In this document: in pieces, positions 6,542-16,320 of the stretch
Numbering within the stretch: the first letter of the stretch is position 1
Layout of the letters: every line of letters starts with the position of its first letter
Assembly (NCBI RefSeq): GCF_900187615.1
Contig: NZ_FYDO01000014.1
Span: 75,197 to 139,196, forward strand
DNA: 64,000 bases
Direction of reading: 5' to 3'
DNA from: Pseudomonas sp. Irchel s3f7
Lineage (GTDB): Bacteria > Pseudomonadota > Gammaproteobacteria > Pseudomonadales > Pseudomonadaceae
Translations under genes and position numbers: made by a program
The notes under the pieces: model-generated
What the model saw: only the letters and a program-made list of their open reading frames with translations
Told to the model about the DNA's origin: nothing
Database searches by the model: none

Positions 6542-8572
6542 GTGAAGAGCTTGCTCTATCCCGCTGTCGCGCTGATGAATCGGCTGAGTTTCGGCATGAA
6601 GTTCAGTCTGATCAGCGTACTGTTCCTGGTGCCGATGCTGGTGACCAACTTTTATCTGGTGCGTGACTCCTATCGCGAATTCCAGGGTACGCAGGTCGAA
6701 CTGCAAAGCCTGGACCTGTTGGGCAGCAGCCTGACATTGCGTCGCGATCTGGAAACCCTGAACAATCTGGTGCAGATCAACGTCACGCTGGGTCAGTCCG
6801 GCAAGGCCAGTAACGTCGAGTCGAAAATCAGTGCCCTTGAACAAAATATTCTGACGCGCCTGCAAGGGCTGACGGCGATGACCACCGACCCCGAGCAGGT
6901 CGCGGTGTTTGATGGCAAACGCGATGAAATGATCGCCGCATTCAAGACCCAGCAAGCGGAAAGCTCCCTGCAAAGCAAAAGTGCGCTGATCGGCAAACTG
7001 GTGAGCAATGCCCAGGTTTTCAGCCAGGTCATCACCGGTCAGGCCGGTCTGAGCCGCGATAACCAGAGCGACATTCGTCAACTCAGCGAACTCGTTACCC
7101 TCGTCACCCCGCGCGTCACTCAGATTCTGGGAGAAGGTCGGGCGATGGGTTCTTATTCGCTGGGGCAGGGGTTTATCAACTCGGCTTCGAGTACCCGTTT
7201 CGATGAGTTACTGGCGCAGATTGAAAAGCTCCAGGCCGAGTATGGCCTGAAGTTGCAGGACGCTTTGAGCTCCAGCCCGGCGGCGCGCGCGACCCTGGCC
7301 GCCCAGGCCGATAGCAGCCGGGCATCCTTGAAGAAGGCCAGTGAGCTGTTCGAAGAACAGGTGGTCATGGCCGACACCCTCGATACGCCATGGCAGGGCT
7401 TTTACGATCAAGTGACGGTCTTGATCGATCAGACCTACCAGCTCAACGAAGCGACCCTGAAGTTTCTCGGCCCTCAATTGCAGCAACGGCTGGAGCAGAA
7501 CCGCACGCACATGATCCTGCAGGCCGTGGCGCTGTCGGTGGTGTTCGTGTTGATTTTTTATCTCTACGGCGCGTTCTATGCCTCGACCCGCACCACGCTC
7601 AAACGCTTGGGGGCGGTGATGGACAAAGTGGCGGCGGGCGACATGACCGTGACCTTCAGTGCCAACAGTCGCGATGAACTGGGCGAGTTGGGCGAGGTGT
7701 TCAACGGCACGGTGAAAAAAATCCATGACCTGATCGAGCGGGTCGGACACACCGTCAGCGAAGTCGAGCGTCAGGCCGGGCAGGTGGAAAACGTATCCGC
7801 GCAGAGCAACCAGGCCGTCGCCGGCCAGCGCACGCAGATCGAGCAAGTAGCGACGGCGATGAACCAGATGTCGGCGACCTCCCAAGAGGTTGCGCGCAGT
7901 GCCGCCGCGGCGGTGAGCAGCGCCCACAGCGTCAATGACGAGACCATCAGCGGGCGCGGCCTGGTCGAGTCCCAGCAAGGCAGTATTGCGGCGCTCGCCA
8001 GTGAAATCGATCAATCGGTGGTGGTGATCAATCAACTGGCCAGTGACAGTCAGTCCATCAGCCGCGTGCTGGAAGTGATCAAGAGCATCGCCGAGCAGAC
8101 CAACCTGTTGGCGCTCAACGCGGCGATTGAAGCCGCACGGGCCGGTGAGCAGGGCCGTGGTTTTGCGGTGGTGGCGGACGAAGTCCGGACCCTGGCCAAA
8201 CGCACCCAGCAATCGACCGAAGAAATCGAGCAGATGATCACCAAGCTCCACGGTGGCGTCGGCGCAGCAGTCAAGGCCATGGGCACCAGCCATCAGATGG
8301 CCAATGGCACGGTGAGCCATTCAGAGAAGGTCCAGCAGGCGCTTGAAAATATCCTCGGTGCAGTCGGCATGATCGTCGACCAGAACCAGCAAATCGCAGC
8401 GGCGGTGGAACAGCAAACCGCTGTGGCTCACGACATCGACCAGAACATCGTCGAGATCAACCGCGCCGGCGAGCGTACTGCTGAAGGCGCGCACCAGACC
8501 GAAGATGCCAGCCGAGCGTTATCGGCGCAGGTGGTGGAGTTGAAGCAGTTGATCAGCGCGTTTAGGGTTTGA
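6542..8572 (+). CDS. methyl-accepting chemotaxis protein
   Basis: This inner-membrane chemoreceptor signals to CheA/CheW. The 676 residues show a first membrane segment at about 20-40, a large mainly helical periplasmic sensor region at about 41-322, and a second membrane segment at about 325-347. A HAMP domain (about 348-400) and a cytoplasmic coiled-coil signalling domain follow, with the invariant hairpin tip EQTNLLALNAAIEAARAGEQ near residue 516. The start is GTG, chosen for the GGGAG ribosome binding site seven bases upstream. Position next to ampE matches the recalled P. aeruginosa PA4520. The ligand cannot be read from the sequence. The FliA-type promoter upstream suggests co-expression with flagellar genes. 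Confidence 0.95.
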   Translation: MKSLLYPAVALMNRLSFGMKFSLISVLFLVPMLVTNFYLVRDSYREFQGTQVELQSLDLLGSSLTLRRDLETLNNLVQINVTLGQSGKASNVESKISALEQNILTRLQGLTAMTTDPEQVAVFDGKRDEMIAAFKTQQAESSLQSKSALIGKLVSNAQVFSQVITGQAGLSRDNQSDIRQLSELVTLVTPRVTQILGEGRAMGSYSLGQGFINSASSTRFDELLAQIEKLQAEYGLKLQDALSSSPAARATLAAQADSSRASLKKASELFEEQVVMADTLDTPWQGFYDQVTVLIDQTYQLNEATLKFLGPQLQQRLEQNRTHMILQAVALSVVFVLIFYLYGAFYASTRTTLKRLGAVMDKVAAGDMTVTFSANSRDELGELGEVFNGTVKKIHDLIERVGHTVSEVERQAGQVENVSAQSNQAVAGQRTQIEQVATAMNQMSATSQEVARSAAAAVSSAHSVNDETISGRGLVESQQGSIAALASEIDQSVVVINQLASDSQSISRVLEVIKSIAEQTNLLALNAAIEAARAGEQGRGFAVVADEVRTLAKRTQQSTEEIEQMITKLHGGVGAAVKAMGTSHQMANGTVSHSEKVQQALENILGAVGMIVDQNQQIAAAVEQQTAVAHDIDQNIVEINRAGERTAEGAHQTEDASRALSAQVVELKQLISAFRV

Positions 8573-8588
8573 AAAGTGTCCCGGGACC

Positions 8589-8663
8589 CTGTGGGAGCTG
8601 GCTTGCCAGCGATGGTGGCGTGTCAGGCGACGAAGGACATGGTTAAGACAGTTGCTCCCACAG
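8589..8663. repeat. REP-type inverted repeat between the chemoreceptor gene and tatD
   Basis: CTGTGGGAGCTGGCTTGCCAGCGAT at the left and a degenerate TTGCTCCCACAG at the right form an imperfect inverted pair between convergent genes. The left arm belongs to the GAGCTGGCTTGCCAGC family seen again at 50289 and 57117. Confidence 0.7.
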
Positions 8664-8680
8664 TTGGCTGGTGCTGGCAG

Positions 8681-9460
8681 TTATGACCAGTTAAACAACT
8701 CGCAAGCATTGGCCGTACTGGCTACGGCCAATTGCTCGGGGGTGATCGCCATGATGTCGGCCAGTGCCGCGCAGATCGCCGGCAAATGCGCCGGGCTGTT
8801 GCGTTGGCCGGGGAACATGGCGGGCGCCATGTCCGGGGCATCGGTTTCCAATACCACAGCATCCAGCGGCAGCTCGGCGAGCACGCGGTGCATGCGCAGT
8901 GCTTGAGGCCAGGTCGCGGCACCGCCGAGCCCCAGCTTGAAACCCAGCTTGATGTATTCCCGGGCTTCTTCCTTGCTGCCGGCAAAGGCGTGGATGATGC
9001 CGGCGCGTTTGAGCTTGAAGCGTTTGAGCGTGGCAATCACCGCGGCATGACTGCGCCGTACATGGATCAGTGCTGGAAGATTGAAGTCCGCCGCCAGTTG
9101 TAGCTGTGCGTCGAACAATGCCTGCTGGCGTTCGCGGTCGAGGGTTTCGATGAAATAGTCCAGACCGATTTCGCCCACAGCGCACAGTTGCCGATGGCCG
9201 GCCAGACGGGTCAGCCAATCGCCGAGTTCGCTCAAGTCTTCAGGGCGATGATCGTTCAGATACACCGGATGCAAACCGAACGCCGCATACAGGTCGGGAT
9301 CGCTTTGCACCCGCTCCCAGACCCGTTGCCAATTGCCTTGATAAACCCCCAGCACCACCATTCGCCGCACCCCGAGTGCGCGGCTTTCGGCCATCAGCGC
9401 CTGGCGGTCAGCGTCAAAATCCGGAAAATCCAGATGGGTGTGGGTGTCGATCAGTTCCAC
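8681..9460 (-). CDS. TatD-family metal-dependent deoxyribonuclease
   Basis: The 259-residue protein has the TatD amidohydrolase signature: DTHTHLDFPDFDADR at the start (metal-binding His pair), FGLHPVY, AVGEIGLDYF (metal-bridging Glu), PALIHVRRSH, GIIHAFAGS and LETDAPDMAP with the last metal-binding Asp. Members are Mg-dependent 3'-5' nucleases for DNA and RNA repair and turnover. It starts three bases after the fruR stop on the same strand, so it is probably co-transcribed with fruR. This linkage to fru genes is also found in other pseudomonads, as I recall. Confidence 0.93.
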   Translation of the reverse strand: MELIDTHTHLDFPDFDADRQALMAESRALGVRRMVVLGVYQGNWQRVWERVQSDPDLYAAFGLHPVYLNDHRPEDLSELGDWLTRLAGHRQLCAVGEIGLDYFIETLDRERQQALFDAQLQLAADFNLPALIHVRRSHAAVIATLKRFKLKRAGIIHAFAGSKEEAREYIKLGFKLGLGGAATWPQALRMHRVLAELPLDAVVLETDAPDMAPAMFPGQRNSPAHLPAICAALADIMAITPEQLAVASTANACELFNWS

Positions 9461-9463
9461 GGC

Positions 9464-10459
9464 TCAGTCCTGACGAATCCGCTGCTTGAACGTCCGCCCG
9501 ATGGCTTGCACGCCAGGCTGGTAATCGGACTGTTCGATGGCGGCCAGTGCCAGCGCGAGGGCCTTGTCGGCAATCAGCTGATGTTGTTGGGACATGGCGT
9601 TGACCGGCAGCGGCAGGAAGTCCAGCAGTTGCGTGTCACCGAACGTGCCGAGGCGTAGCGGACGGTTTTTCAGCGGGAAGTCGTGCAAGGCGTCGAACAC
9701 ACCCTGGAGCAGCACGTAGGAAGTCGTCACCAACGCATCGGGCAAGTGCCCCAGGCGCTGCAGCAGATCTTCCATCAGTTGCTTGCCGCACTCGCGGCTG
9801 AAGGACTCGCCTTCTTCGATCAGCACCTCACCGTTGAAACCGGCCAGAGCCTCTTTGAACCCGGCGGCGCGTTCCTGACTGATGCTCAGCTCAGGGCGGG
9901 CACCGATCAGCACGATCTGTTTGGGCAAAGGATCGAGCAGGCTGCGGGTCAATTGCAGGCTGGCCTCGCGGTCGTCGCTGATCACCGAGCAAAAGTGCTC
10001 AGGATCCATGACCCGGTCGATGGCGATGATCGGAATGCCCTTGGCTTGCAACTGACGATAGCTGTCGTCACCGGCCGGCAGGCAACTGGCGACAATCAAG
10101 GCATCGCAGCGCCGGGCACGGAACAGTTGCAGTAATTGCCGTTCGCTGTCTGGTGCATCATCGGAACTGGCGATCAGCAACTGATAGCCCCGAGCCCGTG
10201 CACCTTGTTCCAGCAATTTGGCGATGCGCGCGTAACTGGGGTTTTCCAGATCCGGCAGAATGAAGCCCAATGTTCGGGTGTGTCGGCTGCGCAAACCGGC
10301 CGCTTGAGGATTGGGCGTGAAGCCGTGTTGTTCGACGACGGCGCGCACGCGATCAACGGTGGCACGGCTGATGCGCTGCTGTTCGGCCTTGCCATTGATG
10401 ACGTAGCTGGCGGTGGTAACGGACACACCGGCCAACTGGGCAATATCACTGAGTTTCAA
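9464..10459 (-). CDS. fruR: fructose repressor FruR/Cra (LacI family)
   Basis: This LacI-type repressor in pseudomonads controls mainly the fruBKA operon and responds to fructose 1-phosphate. The start is taken as TTG at 10459, giving KLSDIAQLAGVSVTTASYVI as the N-terminal helix-turn-helix and 331 residues, the usual length. An AAGGA ribosome binding site sits nine bases upstream. The alternative TTG at 10564 has no ribosome binding site and adds 35 non-family residues. The core follows with TRTLGFILPDLENPSYARIA and a periplasmic-binding-protein-like effector domain (CSVISDD, ISQERAAGF). It is divergent from fruB, with a Cra operator between them. Confidence 0.94.
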   Translation of the reverse strand: MKLSDIAQLAGVSVTTASYVINGKAEQQRISRATVDRVRAVVEQHGFTPNPQAAGLRSRHTRTLGFILPDLENPSYARIAKLLEQGARARGYQLLIASSDDAPDSERQLLQLFRARRCDALIVASCLPAGDDSYRQLQAKGIPIIAIDRVMDPEHFCSVISDDREASLQLTRSLLDPLPKQIVLIGARPELSISQERAAGFKEALAGFNGEVLIEEGESFSRECGKQLMEDLLQRLGHLPDALVTTSYVLLQGVFDALHDFPLKNRPLRLGTFGDTQLLDFLPLPVNAMSQQHQLIADKALALALAAIEQSDYQPGVQAIGRTFKQRIRQD

Positions 10460-10603
10460 CCCGCTGTTTCCTTGTTTTTTCGAGCTAGCCTCGAGATTTT
10501 CGTCAATCCTAACCGATTCAGCCAGGCGACCCGGTTGCAATGCATCCGACAAGTTGAGCTTCAAGGATGGGTCATTATCGAGTAACGTGCCATTTATTCT
10601 AGA

Positions 10604-10615
10604 TTAAACGTTTCA
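10604..10615. promoter_or_regulatory. Cra/FruR operator
   Basis: TTAAACGTTTCA is identical to the operator I recall for P. putida Cra ahead of fruBKA. It lies between the divergent fruR and fruB genes, 133 bases before fruB. Right next to it, AAGCGTA and TACGCTT (10618-10636) form a second small inverted repeat. Confidence 0.85.
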
Positions 10616-10748
10616 GCAAGCGTATTTTCTACGCTTTAAGCGCCTTTGGCCGGTGCTGCCGTAAAACCGCCAAATGTAACGACCAAGCGCCTAAGCTGAT
10701 CCATTCAAAACAATACCTGGTGCCCCAAGGCGCCAAAAAGGAGAACGC

Positions 10749-13610
10749 ATGCTCGAGCTCACTGTAGAGCAGATATCCATGGGCCAATCGGCTGTGGATA
10801 AGTCCGCAGCGTTGCAGTTGCTGGCCGGGCATCTGGTCGCCGACGGCCTGGTTGCCGAAGGTTATCTCGCCGGATTGCAGGCGCGGGAGGCCCAGGGCTC
10901 GACCTTTCTCGGTCAAGGCATTGCCATCCCCCACGGCACGCCACAAACCCGCGATCAGGTGTTCACCACAGGCGTGCGGCTGATGCAGTTCCCTGAAGGG
11001 GTGGATTGGGGCGATGGTCATATCGTCTATCTGGCGATTGGAATTGCCGCCAAGTCCGACGAGCACCTGCGTCTCTTGCAACTGCTGACCCGCGCGCTCG
11101 GTGAGACGGATCTGGGCCAGGCCCTGCGCCGCGCCAGCTCTGCTGAAGCGTTGCTGAAATTGCTCCAGGGCGCGCCGCAGGAACTGGCGCTGGATGCGCA
11201 GATGATCGGCCTCGGTGTGGCCGCTGAAGACTTCGAAGAGTTGGTCTGGCGTGGCGCACGTCTGTTGCGCCACGCCGACTGCGTGAGCAACGGTTTTGCC
11301 GCCGTGTTGCAGCAGGTCGAAGCGCTGCCGCTGGGCGAGGGGCTGTGGTGGTTGCACAGCGAGCAAACGGTGAAGCGTCCGGGCCTGGCTTTCGTGACGC
11401 CGGACAAACCGCTGCGCTATCTCGGCCAGCCGCTCAATGGTTTGTTCTGCCTGGCCAGCCTGGGTGAAGCCCATCAGGCGTTGCTCGAGCGTTTGTGCGC
11501 GTTGCTGATTGAAGGCCGTGGCCACGAACTGGGCCGCGCCACCAGCAGTCGCAAGGTGTTGGAAGTGCTCGGCGGTGAATTGCCGGCCGATTGGCCGAGC
11601 GCACGCATCGCGCTGGCCAACGCCCACGGTCTGCATGCACGCCCGGCGAAGATCCTCGCGCAACTGGCGAAAAGTTTTGACGGTGAAATCCGCGTGCGCA
11701 TTGTCGATGGTCAGGACAGCGCCGTGTCGGTGAAGAGTTTGAGCAAGTTGCTCAGCCTCGGCGCCCGCCGCGGTCAGGTGCTGGAAATCATCGCCGAGCC
11801 GAGCATCGCTGCCGATGCATTGCCCGCATTGCTGGCCGCCATCGAAGAAGGCCTGGGTGAAGAGGTCGAGCCATTGCCGGCAGTGATTGCGCCCTCCGAA
11901 GTGCCGGCCGATATCGCCGAGGTACTGCTCGCACCGGCCTCCGGCAGCCAGGTCCAGGCCATCGCCGCCGCGCCGGGCATCGCCATCGGCCCGGCTCACA
12001 TCCAAGTGCTGCAAACCATCGATTACCCGCTGCGCGGTGAGTCCGCCGCCATCGAGCGCGAGCGACTCAAGCACGCATTGGCGCAAGTACGCCAGGACAT
12101 TCAGGGCTTGATCGAGCGCAGCCAGGCCAAGGCGATCCGCGAGATCTTCATCACCCACCAGGAAATGCTCGACGATCCGGAACTGACCGACGAAGTCGAC
12201 ACCCGTCTCAAGCAGGGCGAAAGCGCCGAAGCTGCGTGGATGGCCGTGATTGAAGCGGCCGCCAGGCAACAGGAAGCGCTGCACGATGCGTTGCTCGCCG
12301 AGCGCGCCGCTGATTTGCGCGACATCGGTCGCCGCGTGCTGGCGCAACTGTGCGGCATCGAAACTCCGAGCGAACCCGATCAGCCCTACATTCTGGTGAT
12401 GGATGAAGTCGGCCCGTCCGATGTGGCACGTCTGGATCCGGCGCGTGTGGCCGGGATTCTCACGGCCCGCGGCGGTGCGACAGCGCACAGCGCGATTGTT
12501 GCCCGGGCGCTGGGGATTCCGGCGCTGGTGGGCGCCGGGCCGGCGGTGTTGCTACTGGCGCCGGGCACGCCGTTGTTGCTCGATGGACAGCGCGGTCGCC
12601 TGCATGTGGATGCCGATGCCGCGACCTTGCAACGCGCCACCGCCGAACGTGACTCACGTGAACAACGCCTGACGGCCGCCGCCGAACAACGTCATCTACC
12701 GGCGCTGACCAGCGATGGCCACGCTGTCGAAGTGTTCGCCAATCTCGGTGAAAGCGCCGGTGTCACCCGCGCGGTGGAGCAGGGCGCCGAAGGTATCGGC
12801 CTGCTGCGCACCGAACTGATTTTCATGGCGCATCCGCAAGCGCCGGACGAAGCGACCCAGGAAGCCGAGTACCGCCGTGTTCTCGATGGTTTGGCCGGGC
12901 GCCCGCTGGTGGTGCGCACCCTCGACGTCGGCGGTGACAAACCGCTGCCGTACTGGCCGATCGCCAAGGAAGAAAACCCGTTCCTCGGCGTGCGCGGCAT
13001 TCGCCTGACCTTGCAGCGCCCGAAGATCATGGAAGCGCAGTTGCGCGCCTTGCTGCGGTCGGCCGACAACCGTCCATTGCGGATCATGTTCCCGATGGTC
13101 GGCAGCGTTGACGAGTGGCGGCAGGCCCGAGACATGACGGAGCGCCTGCGCCTGGAAATCCCGGTCGCCGACCTGCAACTGGGGATCATGATCGAAGTTC
13201 CGTCCGCCGCATTGCTGGCGCCTGTTTTGGCCAAAGAGGTCGACTTCTTCAGCGTCGGCACCAACGACCTGACGCAATACACCCTGGCCATCGATCGCGG
13301 CCATCCGACCCTGTCAGGCCAGGCGGATGGCTTGCATCCAGCCGTGCTGCAACTGATCGACATCACCGTGCGAGCAGCCCATGCCAATGGCAAATGGGTG
13401 GGTGTGTGCGGTGAGTTGGCGGCTGATCCGCTGGCGGTGCCGGTGCTGGTCGGGCTGGGTGTGGATGAACTCAGTGTCGGCGGTCGCAGCATCGCCGAGG
13501 TCAAGGCGCGGATTCGCGAACTCAGCTTCACTCAGACTCAAACCCTCGCCCAACAGGCCCTGGCCGTGGGCAGCGCCGATGAAGTGCGCGCATTAGTGGA
13601 GGCCCTGTAA
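10749..13610 (+). CDS. fruB: fructose PTS multiphosphoryl transfer protein (EIIA-HPr-EI)
   Basis: This one cytosolic polypeptide carries phosphate from PEP to the fructose permease. The 953 residues contain EIIA-Fru (about 1-145, phospho-His62 in AIPHG), HPr (about 285-370, phospho-His296 in HGLHARP) and enzyme I (about 400-950). Enzyme I has phospho-His580 in GGATAHSAIVARALGIPALVG, PEP-binding GIGLLRTE, and FSVGTNDLTQY. A good ribosome binding site (AAGGAG) precedes the ATG. It is the first gene of fruBKA, and the stop overlaps the fruK start (TAATG). This fused arrangement is the standard pseudomonad fructose system. Confidence 0.97.
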   Translation: MLELTVEQISMGQSAVDKSAALQLLAGHLVADGLVAEGYLAGLQAREAQGSTFLGQGIAIPHGTPQTRDQVFTTGVRLMQFPEGVDWGDGHIVYLAIGIAAKSDEHLRLLQLLTRALGETDLGQALRRASSAEALLKLLQGAPQELALDAQMIGLGVAAEDFEELVWRGARLLRHADCVSNGFAAVLQQVEALPLGEGLWWLHSEQTVKRPGLAFVTPDKPLRYLGQPLNGLFCLASLGEAHQALLERLCALLIEGRGHELGRATSSRKVLEVLGGELPADWPSARIALANAHGLHARPAKILAQLAKSFDGEIRVRIVDGQDSAVSVKSLSKLLSLGARRGQVLEIIAEPSIAADALPALLAAIEEGLGEEVEPLPAVIAPSEVPADIAEVLLAPASGSQVQAIAAAPGIAIGPAHIQVLQTIDYPLRGESAAIERERLKHALAQVRQDIQGLIERSQAKAIREIFITHQEMLDDPELTDEVDTRLKQGESAEAAWMAVIEAAARQQEALHDALLAERAADLRDIGRRVLAQLCGIETPSEPDQPYILVMDEVGPSDVARLDPARVAGILTARGGATAHSAIVARALGIPALVGAGPAVLLLAPGTPLLLDGQRGRLHVDADAATLQRATAERDSREQRLTAAAEQRHLPALTSDGHAVEVFANLGESAGVTRAVEQGAEGIGLLRTELIFMAHPQAPDEATQEAEYRRVLDGLAGRPLVVRTLDVGGDKPLPYWPIAKEENPFLGVRGIRLTLQRPKIMEAQLRALLRSADNRPLRIMFPMVGSVDEWRQARDMTERLRLEIPVADLQLGIMIEVPSAALLAPVLAKEVDFFSVGTNDLTQYTLAIDRGHPTLSGQADGLHPAVLQLIDITVRAAHANGKWVGVCGELAADPLAVPVLVGLGVDELSVGGRSIAEVKARIRELSFTQTQTLAQQALAVGSADEVRALVEAL

Positions 13611-14551
13611 TGGCCCGGATTCTCACCCTGACCCTCAACCCGGCGCTGGACCTCACCGTCCAGCTGCCACGCCTGGACGCTGGTCAGGTCAACCGCAGCG
13701 ACGTCATGCACACCCACGCGGCCGGTAAAGGCGTGAACGTGGCACAGGTGTTGGCCGACCTCGGGCATCAACTGACCGTCAGCGGTTTTCTCGGCGAAGA
13801 CAACCTGCAAGCGTTCGAAACCCTGTTCGCCAAACGCGGCTTTGTCGATGCTTTCATCCGTGTTCCCGGCGAGATTCGCAGCAACATCAAACTGGCGGAA
13901 AGCGATGGACGCATCACTGACATCAACGGCCCCGGCCCACACGTCGATGCAGCGGCGCAGCAGGCGTTGATCGAAAGACTGGAGCAGATCGCACCGGGGC
14001 ATGACGCGGTCGTTGTCGCCGGTAGCCTGCCGCAGGGTGTCAGCCCTGAATGGTTGCAGGCGCTGATTGTGCGATTGAAAAGCCTGGGTTTGAACGTTGC
14101 CCTCGACACCAGCGGCGATGCGCTGCGTGCCGGGCTCAACGCGGCGCCGTGGCTGATCAAGCCCAACACTGAAGAACTGGCAGAAGTGTTGGGCTGCGAC
14201 GTGGTGTCGGTCGTTGCCCAGGCTGAAGCGGCGGAGCGTTTGCACGCCCAGGGCATCGAGCATGTGGTGATTTCCCACGGTGCCGAAGGTGTGAACTGGT
14301 TCAGTGTTGGCTCGGCGCTGCATGCCACGCCGCCCAAGGTCCGCGTCGCCAGCACGGTGGGCGCAGGCGATTCGTTGCTCGCGGGGATGCTTCACGGTTT
14401 GCTCAGTGCCGACACGCCCGAGCAAACCTTGCGCACGGCCACGGCGATTGCCGCGATGGCGGTGACCCAGATCGGTTTCGGCATTGACGATGCGGCGCAG
14501 CTGGCGCGGCTCGAACAGGGTGTGCGCGTGCGTCCCCTGACAGAACAATAA
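13610..14551 (+). CDS. fruK: 1-phosphofructokinase
   Basis: FruK phosphorylates fructose 1-phosphate to fructose 1,6-bisphosphate with ATP in the cytosol. The 313-residue PfkB-family protein shows TLTLNPALDLTVQL at the start and GKGVNVAQVLADLG. The C-terminal signature STVGAGDSLLAGMLHG contains the catalytic Asp and anion hole. It lies between the PTS genes and overlaps fruB by one base, so translation is probably coupled. Confidence 0.97.
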   Translation: MARILTLTLNPALDLTVQLPRLDAGQVNRSDVMHTHAAGKGVNVAQVLADLGHQLTVSGFLGEDNLQAFETLFAKRGFVDAFIRVPGEIRSNIKLAESDGRITDINGPGPHVDAAAQQALIERLEQIAPGHDAVVVAGSLPQGVSPEWLQALIVRLKSLGLNVALDTSGDALRAGLNAAPWLIKPNTEELAEVLGCDVVSVVAQAEAAERLHAQGIEHVVISHGAEGVNWFSVGSALHATPPKVRVASTVGAGDSLLAGMLHGLLSADTPEQTLRTATAIAAMAVTQIGFGIDDAAQLARLEQGVRVRPLTEQ

Positions 14552-14562
14552 GAGGGTTTGTC

Positions 14563-16302
14563 ATGAAATTAGCCATTGTTACGGCCTGCCCGAACGGCAT
14601 GGTCACCAGTGTGCTGTGCGCCCGGTTGCTGGATGCCGCGGCCCAGCGTCAGGGCTGGAGCACCAGCGTCGAAGTCAGCGATGCCGCACACCCTGAACGC
14701 CAATTGTCGGCCGCGACTATCGACGATGCCGAGTGGGTATTGCTGGTGACCAGCGCGCCAGTGGACATGTCCCGATTTGTTGGCAAGCGGGTGTTCCAGA
14801 GCGCGCCGGCCCAGGCCCTGCAAGATGTTGATGCGCTGCTGCGACGCGGAGCCCAGGAAGCGCAGGTGTACGCGGCGCCCGAAGCAATTGTCGAATCCGT
14901 TGCCGTTGCCCACAGCATCCCGCGACTGGTCGCGGTCACCGCCTGCCCAACCGGCGTGGCGCACACCTTCATGGCCGCCGAAGCCTTGCAGCAAGCGGCC
15001 AAACGCTTGGGTTATGACCTGCAAGTGGAAACCCAGGGCTCGGTCGGTGCGCGCAATCCGCTGAGCGCCGCGGCGATTGCCGAGGCGGATGTGGTGTTGC
15101 TGGCGGCGGACATCGAAGTCGCCACCGAGCGATTCGCCGGCAAAAAGATTTACCGTTGCGGCACCGGGATTGCACTTAAGCAAGCCGAAGCGACCCTGAA
15201 AAAAGCCTTGGCCGAAGGCAAGCAGGAAAGCGCGTCCACTGGGACCAGCGCGCCGGCCAAGTCTGAGAAAACCGGCGTCTACAAACACCTGTTGACCGGT
15301 GTGTCGTTCATGCTGCCGATGGTGGTGGCGGGCGGTCTTATGATTGCGCTGTCGTTCGTGTTCGGCATCACGGCGTTCAAAGAGGAGGGCACGCTGGCGG
15401 CGGCGCTGATGCAGATTGGCGGCGACACCGCGTTCAAATTGATGGTGCCGTTGCTGGCGGGTTACATCGCCTATTCCATTGCCGACCGTCCGGGCCTGGC
15501 GCCGGGGATGATCGGCGGCTTGCTAGCGAGTACCCTGGGCGCCGGTTTTATCGGCGGGATCATTGCCGGTTTTCTCGCCGGTTATGCAGCCAAGGCGATC
15601 AACCGTTATGCACGGTTGCCGCAAAGCCTTGAGGCGCTGAAACCGATCCTGATCATCCCGTTGCTGGCGAGCCTGTTCACCGGTCTGGTGATGATTTACG
15701 TGGTCGGCAAACCGGTGGCCGGAATGCTCGCCGGGCTGACGCATTTTCTCGACAGCATGGGCACCACCAACGCGATCCTGCTCGGTGTGTTGCTGGGCGG
15801 CATGATGTGCGTCGACCTCGGCGGACCGATCAACAAAGCCGCGTATGCGTTTTCGGTCGGGCTGCTGGCGTCGCAGAGTTATGCACCGATGGCGGCGACC
15901 ATGGCCGCTGGCATGGTGCCGCCGATTGGCCTGGGCATCGCCACCTTCATCGCCCGGCACAAGTTCGCCCAGACCGAGCGCGAGGCCGGTAAAGCGGCGT
16001 TTGTGTTGGGGCTGTGTTTCATCTCCGAAGGGGCTATTCCGTTCGCGGCGAAAGACCCGCTGCGAGTGATTCCCGCGAGCATTGCCGGCGGTGCGCTGAC
16101 CGGTGCGTTGTCGATGTATTTCGGCTGCAAACTGATGGCGCCCCACGGCGGTTTGTTTGTGCTGGCGATTCCGAATGCGATCAATCATGCCTTGTTGTAT
16201 TTGCTGGCGATTGTCGCGGGGAGTCTGTTGACGGCGGTGGCGTATGCCGTGGTCAAACGGCCGGAGACGGTGGAGCTGGCGCTGGAGCCTGTCAAAGCCT
16301 GA
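14563..16302 (+). CDS. fruA: fructose PTS permease EIIBC
   Basis: This inner-membrane permease takes up fructose and phosphorylates it to fructose 1-phosphate. The 579 residues comprise a degenerate IIB' domain (about 1-95) and an active IIB domain (about 110-210, phospho-Cys128 in VTACPTGVAHTFMAAEAL). An Ala/Ser-rich linker follows, then a IIC domain (about 240-570) with eight or more membrane segments, including GGLMIALSFVFGIT, DLGGPINKAAYAF and SEGAIPFAA. It starts 11 bases after fruK with a GAGGG site and is the last gene of the operon. Confidence 0.96.
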   Translation: MKLAIVTACPNGMVTSVLCARLLDAAAQRQGWSTSVEVSDAAHPERQLSAATIDDAEWVLLVTSAPVDMSRFVGKRVFQSAPAQALQDVDALLRRGAQEAQVYAAPEAIVESVAVAHSIPRLVAVTACPTGVAHTFMAAEALQQAAKRLGYDLQVETQGSVGARNPLSAAAIAEADVVLLAADIEVATERFAGKKIYRCGTGIALKQAEATLKKALAEGKQESASTGTSAPAKSEKTGVYKHLLTGVSFMLPMVVAGGLMIALSFVFGITAFKEEGTLAAALMQIGGDTAFKLMVPLLAGYIAYSIADRPGLAPGMIGGLLASTLGAGFIGGIIAGFLAGYAAKAINRYARLPQSLEALKPILIIPLLASLFTGLVMIYVVGKPVAGMLAGLTHFLDSMGTTNAILLGVLLGGMMCVDLGGPINKAAYAFSVGLLASQSYAPMAATMAAGMVPPIGLGIATFIARHKFAQTEREAGKAAFVLGLCFISEGAIPFAAKDPLRVIPASIAGGALTGALSMYFGCKLMAPHGGLFVLAIPNAINHALLYLLAIVAGSLLTAVAYAVVKRPETVELALEPVKA

Positions 16303-16320
16303 TCTCTCAGGTGGAGTGAT

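Noticed and set aside
10460..10564. 35-residue N-terminal extension of fruR
   Set aside because: Starts with TTG, has no ribosome binding site and precedes the conserved KLSDIAQLAG start; the inner TTG with AAGGA is better.
10629..12488. 619-codon frame on the minus strand
   Set aside because: Antisense to fruB, rich in Gln/His/Arg in the manner of shadow frames, and it runs across the fruB promoter.
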